A stretch of 43,422 nucleotides of DNA, taken from positions 52,501 through 95,922 of the forward strand of contig NZ_JAELTT010000011.1 in NCBI RefSeq assembly GCF_016428975.1, in the 5' to 3' direction. The stretch's first letter is position 1, and every line of letters begins with the position of its first letter. Made by a program: the position numbers and the translations under genes. The DNA is from Dyella sp. ASV21. Lineage in GTDB: Bacteria; Pseudomonadota; Gammaproteobacteria; Xanthomonadales; Rhodanobacteraceae. The notes under the pieces are model-generated. The model did not search any database and had not been told where the DNA came from. It saw only the letters and a list, made by a program, of their open reading frames with translations. This document shows, one piece after another, positions 39,306 to 43,422 of this stretch.

Positions 39306-42300
39306 ATGATTGCTCGCCGCATAGCGTTGATGGCTTGCTGGTTTGTTTTGCTCGGGTGCTTGATGCCGCCTGTCTACGCATATTCGCCGGCCGCTTCCAG
39401 TGGTTGGCCGGTGCCTGCAGCAACCAGTGCAAATGCGACAGGCTTTGTTAGTGGGCCCATCAATACTGCTTTTAGTAGCTTGGTCGCGGCTAACGAAAGC
39501 GTCTTTTATGGTCCTCCATACAGTTATTCGCTGGGATGCACGGGTGGCGGCCGTGGTTTTGAGACCGTTGGTGCGGCCATCAACGCGTGGTGGGACGCCT
39601 ATCGTGGCTGCTATGCCCGCTTCTTTCCCTGTTATTACACCCTGTACAACGACCCAACGGGCCCTACCAGTGGGCACTTCGCTTATATGCCGCTAGGCGG
39701 CAACTGCGGGGGCGGCGATTCGGTCTACGGCACTGCTTATAGCTTTAAAGCTGAGAAAACGTTGGGCAAGCCGTGCAACTGCGTCGGTGACGCTATCGAC
39801 TTTGGTACCGGCAACGAGTATCGAGATGATGCCGATATCAGCCTCGGATCGCTTAGCTTCCATCGCTTCTACAATAGTCACCAGGCTGTGGCGTCGACGT
39901 CGGTGGGGGCGCATTGGCGGCACACATTTGATCGAAGCGTCGAATACCTTACCGATGTGTCGAGCAGCATTGCCACCGTCTTTAGGCCAGATGGTCGACA
40001 GTTAAGATTTGTTCTCCAGTCGGGTGCCTGGGTGGCAGACTCCGATGTGGCAGACACGCTATCACCTGTGTATAGCGCTAACACCAATGCATTGGCAGGT
40101 TGGTTCTACATCGACGCCGAGACCCTTGCATTGGAAAGCTATGACGCCCAGGGGCGATTGCAGTCCATTGCTGATGCCAACAGGCAGCGGACTACTTTTG
40201 CATATAGTGACGCATCGACCCCGGCAAGCATTGCGCCGGTAGCAGGCTTGCTGCTGGCGGTCACGGATCCGTTGGGGCGAAAGCTTTCATTTACCTACAA
40301 TGATCAGAGTAGGGTTGCGACTATTACGCAACCGGATGGCAGTGCGATCAGCTACAGCTACGACGCCATCGGCAATCTGATCAAAGTGGCCTATCCCGAC
40401 TCAACCTATAGGCAGTACATCTATAACGAGAGCGCCCTGACGGCAAACACAAATCTTCCCCATGCCCTGACAGGCGAGATCGATGAGAAAGGTGTCCGTC
40501 TCACGGATATCGGGTATGACAGCCAAGGTCGAGCCGTCCTCTCGCGGGCCGCTGGCGGCGTCGATGTTACCCAGGTCAGTTATGGCAGCAATAAGACCAG
40601 CACGGTGACGTATCCAAGCGGCGTGCAGGTTACCTACGGGTTTAGTACGCCGAGTGGAACCCTGCGCGCCAGTTCAGCGAGCGGGCCTTGTGGTCCCAGC
40701 TGCGGCCAGGGCTTTGCCTCGCAGGCTTTTGATGCCAATGGCTACGCCACACAGGCTGTCGACTTTAACGGTCACATCACCCGGACGTCCTATAGCCCCC
40801 TAGGGCTTCTGCTCTCGAAAACGGAAGCCTATGGCGAAAGCACGCAACGTACGACAACCAGTTCCTGGGATACCGCAAATCGGGTGCCGCTGACACGTAC
40901 GGTGACGGATGCCGGCGGCAGTGTCAAAGCGCGTACCGGATGGGCATACAACGCGCGAGCTCAAGTGGTCGCCTACTGTCACATGGATTCCGCCCTGGCT
41001 GACAGCTATGTCTGTGCTCCAGGCGGGTCGGTGCCGACGGGGGTGCGTCGTTGGGTCTATACCTACTGCGACGCGGTAGACAACACACAGTGCCCTCTGG
41101 CGGGTCTGTTGCTTAGCGTGGACGGTCCGCGCCTCGACGCGCTCGATGTCACCAGGTACAGCTACTATTCGTCGACGGATGAATCAGGTTGTGGCGCATG
41201 GGGCGGTGCGTGTCATCGCGCAGGCGATCTCTATCAGGTGGTCAATGCGGCGGGGCAGGCTACGCGCTTCCTGGCCTACGACACGAATGGTCGCGTGGTG
41301 CGCCAATCCGACGCCAATGGTGTGATCACGGATTTCACCTACTCGCCGCGAGGCTGGCTAGTTAAGCGTGTCGTGCGCGCCAGTGTGGATGGCTCGCCGT
41401 CTTCCAGCGACGCGATCACGGAAATTGACTACGATGCTACGGGTAACGTCGTCAAAGTAACGGATCCGGACGGCGTCTTTTTTGGTTATACCTATGATGG
41501 AGCCCATCGACTTACCGATATAACCGATGCACTTGGTCATCGAATCCACTACACACTGGATAGTGCAGGCCATAAGACAAAGGAGCAGATCGTCGATGCC
41601 CTTGGCACGGTGCGTAGCTCGATTTCTCGATCGTTCAATGCGTTGGGTCAGTTGACCAAGATCACCGACGGCCTCAGTCATCCGGTATTCAACGCCACGT
41701 ACAGTGATAGCTATGATCCGGAGGGCAACCTGATCCATGTGGCCGATGCGCTCGGCATCCAACGCAAGTATGTCTATGATGGGCTAAAACGCCTCGTAAG
41801 TTCGATCGACAACTACAACGGTGTCGATACCGCCACCAAGGATGCTCAAGTTGTCTTCGCCTATGACACGATGGATCGTTTACAAGGCATTAGCGATCCT
41901 GATGGCCTGAACACCATTTACGGTTACGACGGTCTGGGGCAACTTATCACTTTACAAAGTCCAGACACGGGCTCATCCCTTTATGTTGGTGATGCCGCCG
42001 GTAATGTAATTCAGAGCACCAATGCCAAGGGCGACGTGAAAAGTAACGCGTACGATGTGTTGAATCGTCGTACGGCCACCGCTTACGCCGATAGCTCGTT
42101 GAATGCCGCCTTGTTCTATGACGAACCCAGCAATGTCACGGGTTGTCCGGTGTCTTACCCCGTTGGTCGACTGACACGTATGGTCGAAACCAACGCCACG
42201 ACAACCTACTGTTATGACGCCCATGGCAACGTCATCCGTAAAAGTCAGGTCCAGGGTGCGTCAGTCGATGTAACAACGTACAGCTATACGACCGGTGATC

Positions 42301-43422
42301 GCCTCGCTAGCATCTCGAGCCCAAGTGGCACCTCGGTGCAATACACCCGGGATGCTGTCGGTCGCATCAGCGGCGTCACCGTCCTGCCGCCTGGCGCAAG
42401 TGGAGCCGGCGCCGGCAATGTGGTCACCGCGATTAGTTACATGCCCTTCGGCCCTGTGGCCAGCTATACGCTGGGCAATGGACAGACGATTACGCGTACC
42501 TACGATGCTAACTATGCGCTGACCGATTTGGTGAGTCCTTCATTCAATTTGCACTTTGAGCGTGACGCAGGGGGGAGTATCGCCGCGCTGGGCAATGCGC
42601 CGGGAGCCAATCCCTCCAGTGAGGCCTATGCCTACGACCCCCTCTATCGCCTCACGACCGTAGCTAGTGCTGGCGTGACCCTGGAAAGCTATACCTATAA
42701 CAAGACGGGTGATCGCCTCAGCAAGACGTCGTCAGGCTTGGGTGGTGGCGTGTATAGCTACAAGAACGGCACACACCAACTCACGAGCGTGGGAAATGCA
42801 CAGCGCGTCAGTGACGCCAACGGAAACACCACGGCAAGCGTGGTAGGCGGTGAGGCATTTGGATTCGGCTATAACGGGCGTAATCGCCTGAGCGTGACAC
42901 AGCGCAACGGGCAAACCGTAGGCACATATACCTACAATGCGCTTGGGCAGCGTATCAAGAAGATGGCAGCCCTTCCGCAGGCCAGCGCTACACGCTACGT
43001 CTATGACGAGACGGATCACCTCATTGGGGAATATGGTGTCACTCGACGCGACTATGTTTGGCTGGGCGATATTCCGGTGGCAGTGGTCGACGCGGCAGGA
43101 GAGATAGCTGGCCCCGGGGTGGCGGTTACTCCGCTGCAGAACGGCGTTGCGGTGAAGTTATCGGGCCAGGCGGGAAGCACCACGTCATTTGGCATGGCCG
43201 TTCCAGCGGGCGCGCGGGCGCTCGTGCTCCGCACATTTGGTGGTACGGGTGACGTCACCCTTTACGTGAAGTACGGCACGCCAGCAAGTGCAACAATCTA
43301 CGACTTCGTCTCCAAGCATGTCGGCAACAGTGAGTCGGTTACGGTAGCTAGGCCGCTGGCGGGAATCTACTACCTGGCCCTTGTCGGCGAGTCGCCCGGC
43401 TATGCCAACGTCAGCGTGCAGG
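39306..43422 (+). CDS. large Sec-exported RHS/YD-repeat protein with a PPC domain, 3' end outside the window
   Basis: The frame is open from ATG 39306 to the right edge (over 1,370 residues) without a stop, so the gene is partial. AAGGGG lies six bases upstream. Residues 1-25 are a signal peptide (cleavage after VYA), with LLGC at 15-18 as a possible but poor lipobox. A Cys-rich region (about 75-160) leads to an RHS-type DUF6531 segment (DFGTGNEYRDD at 165). Many YD repeats follow, such as YDAQGRLQSI, YDGLKRLVSS and YNALGQRIKK, up to YVWLGDIPVAVVD at 1250-1262. Right after this, from about 1271, a pre-peptidase C-terminal domain follows (GGTGDVTLYVKYG). RHS proteins form hollow beta-shells around a toxic or adhesive C-terminus. 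Codons are visibly more A/T-rich than upstream genes, a sign of transfer. Confidence 0.9.
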   Translation, partial: MIARRIALMACWFVLLGCLMPPVYAYSPAASSGWPVPAATSANATGFVSGPINTAFSSLVAANESVFYGPPYSYSLGCTGGGRGFETVGAAINAWWDAYRGCYARFFPCYYTLYNDPTGPTSGHFAYMPLGGNCGGGDSVYGTAYSFKAEKTLGKPCNCVGDAIDFGTGNEYRDDADISLGSLSFHRFYNSHQAVASTSVGAHWRHTFDRSVEYLTDVSSSIATVFRPDGRQLRFVLQSGAWVADSDVADTLSPVYSANTNALAGWFYIDAETLALESYDAQGRLQSIADANRQRTTFAYSDASTPASIAPVAGLLLAVTDPLGRKLSFTYNDQSRVATITQPDGSAISYSYDAIGNLIKVAYPDSTYRQYIYNESALTANTNLPHALTGEIDEKGVRLTDIGYDSQGRAVLSRAAGGVDVTQVSYGSNKTSTVTYPSGVQVTYGFSTPSGTLRASSASGPCGPSCGQGFASQAFDANGYATQAVDFNGHITRTSYSPLGLLLSKTEAYGESTQRTTTSSWDTANRVPLTRTVTDAGGSVKARTGWAYNARAQVVAYCHMDSALADSYVCAPGGSVPTGVRRWVYTYCDAVDNTQCPLAGLLLSVDGPRLDALDVTRYSYYSSTDESGCGAWGGACHRAGDLYQVVNAAGQATRFLAYDTNGRVVRQSDANGVITDFTYSPRGWLVKRVVRASVDGSPSSSDAITEIDYDATGNVVKVTDPDGVFFGYTYDGAHRLTDITDALGHRIHYTLDSAGHKTKEQIVDALGTVRSSISRSFNALGQLTKITDGLSHPVFNATYSDSYDPEGNLIHVADALGIQRKYVYDGLKRLVSSIDNYNGVDTATKDAQVVFAYDTMDRLQGISDPDGLNTIYGYDGLGQLITLQSPDTGSSLYVGDAAGNVIQSTNAKGDVKSNAYDVLNRRTATAYADSSLNAALFYDEPSNVTGCPVSYPVGRLTRMVETNATTTYCYDAHGNVIRKSQVQGASVDVTTYSYTTGDRLASISSPSGTSVQYTRDAVGRISGVTVLPPGASGAGAGNVVTAISYMPFGPVASYTLGNGQTITRTYDANYALTDLVSPSFNLHFERDAGGSIAALGNAPGANPSSEAYAYDPLYRLTTVASAGVTLESYTYNKTGDRLSKTSSGLGGGVYSYKNGTHQLTSVGNAQRVSDANGNTTASVVGGEAFGFGYNGRNRLSVTQRNGQTVGTYTYNALGQRIKKMAALPQASATRYVYDETDHLIGEYGVTRRDYVWLGDIPVAVVDAAGEIAGPGVAVTPLQNGVAVKLSGQAGSTTSFGMAVPAGARALVLRTFGGTGDVTLYVKYGTPASATIYDFVSKHVGNSESVTVARPLAGIYYLALVGESPGYANVSVQ

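Noticed and set aside
39096-39677. 193-codon minus-strand frame over the 5' end of the RHS gene
   Set aside because: It overlaps the RHS signal peptide and Cys-rich region, which carry real motifs.
1-43422. CRISPR arrays, tRNA or rRNA genes, riboswitches and intact insertion sequences
   Set aside because: I looked for regular direct repeats, cloverleaf patterns and complete transposases and found none.

Overview
The window looks like chromosomal DNA of a GC-rich gammaproteobacterium of the order Xanthomonadales, most likely family Rhodanobacteraceae (Dyella, Luteibacter, Rhodanobacter or Frateuria type). This rests on the protein types and on gene order: pyrE, a membrane-anchored algC-type mutase, dut, coaBC, radC and argS lie together, recalling the coaBC-dut-algC-pyrE neighbourhood of pseudomonads. 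No sequence search could be run, so the family-level placement is inference.

From 1 to 37.5 kb the content is housekeeping. Region 1-5 kb: an M23 murein endopeptidase (cut by the left edge), anmK, a small ribbon-helix-helix-like protein, an AmpG-type muropeptide permease and xthA; together these suggest cell-wall turnover and recycling plus DNA repair. Region 5-15 kb: a GNAT enzyme, pyrE, a DUF4124-type exported protein, then the leftward coaBC-dut-algC operon, and rightward radC, argS and an FtsN-like SPOR protein. Region 15-20.6 kb: a large autotransporter with an extended signal peptide, then a leftward operon bdhA-patatin-hydroxyisobutyrate dehydrogenase family. Region 20.8-23.8 kb: divergent speA and speE (polyamine synthesis). 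Region 23.9-29 kb: a small membrane protein, then a collinear run of an exported protein of unknown function, a ParA-like ATPase, SixA, YceI and a phospholipase D lipoprotein. Region 29-37.5 kb: a TonB-like protein, a FadI-like thiolase, an unrecognised 375-residue protein, a PAS-GGDEF-EAL protein, and the ntrB-ntrC-GNAT operon. Two abutting 17-bp NtrC-type dyads sit right at the ntrB start codon.

From about 37.6 kb to the right edge the character changes to an accessory island. It has a short upstream region with five copies of an AGTCTGT-like motif, a small unrecognised TTG-started gene with a CxxC motif, decayed pieces of an IS5-family and an IS3-family transposase, a perfect 18-bp palindrome, and a very large Sec-exported RHS/YD-repeat protein. 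This RHS reading frame is open from 39306 to the edge without a stop. Its codons are visibly more A/T-rich than the rest of the window. Its most unusual trait is a bacterial pre-peptidase C-terminal (PPC) domain placed directly after the last YD repeats, where the conserved end of the RHS core normally follows. No rRNA, tRNA, CRISPR array or intact insertion sequence was seen.
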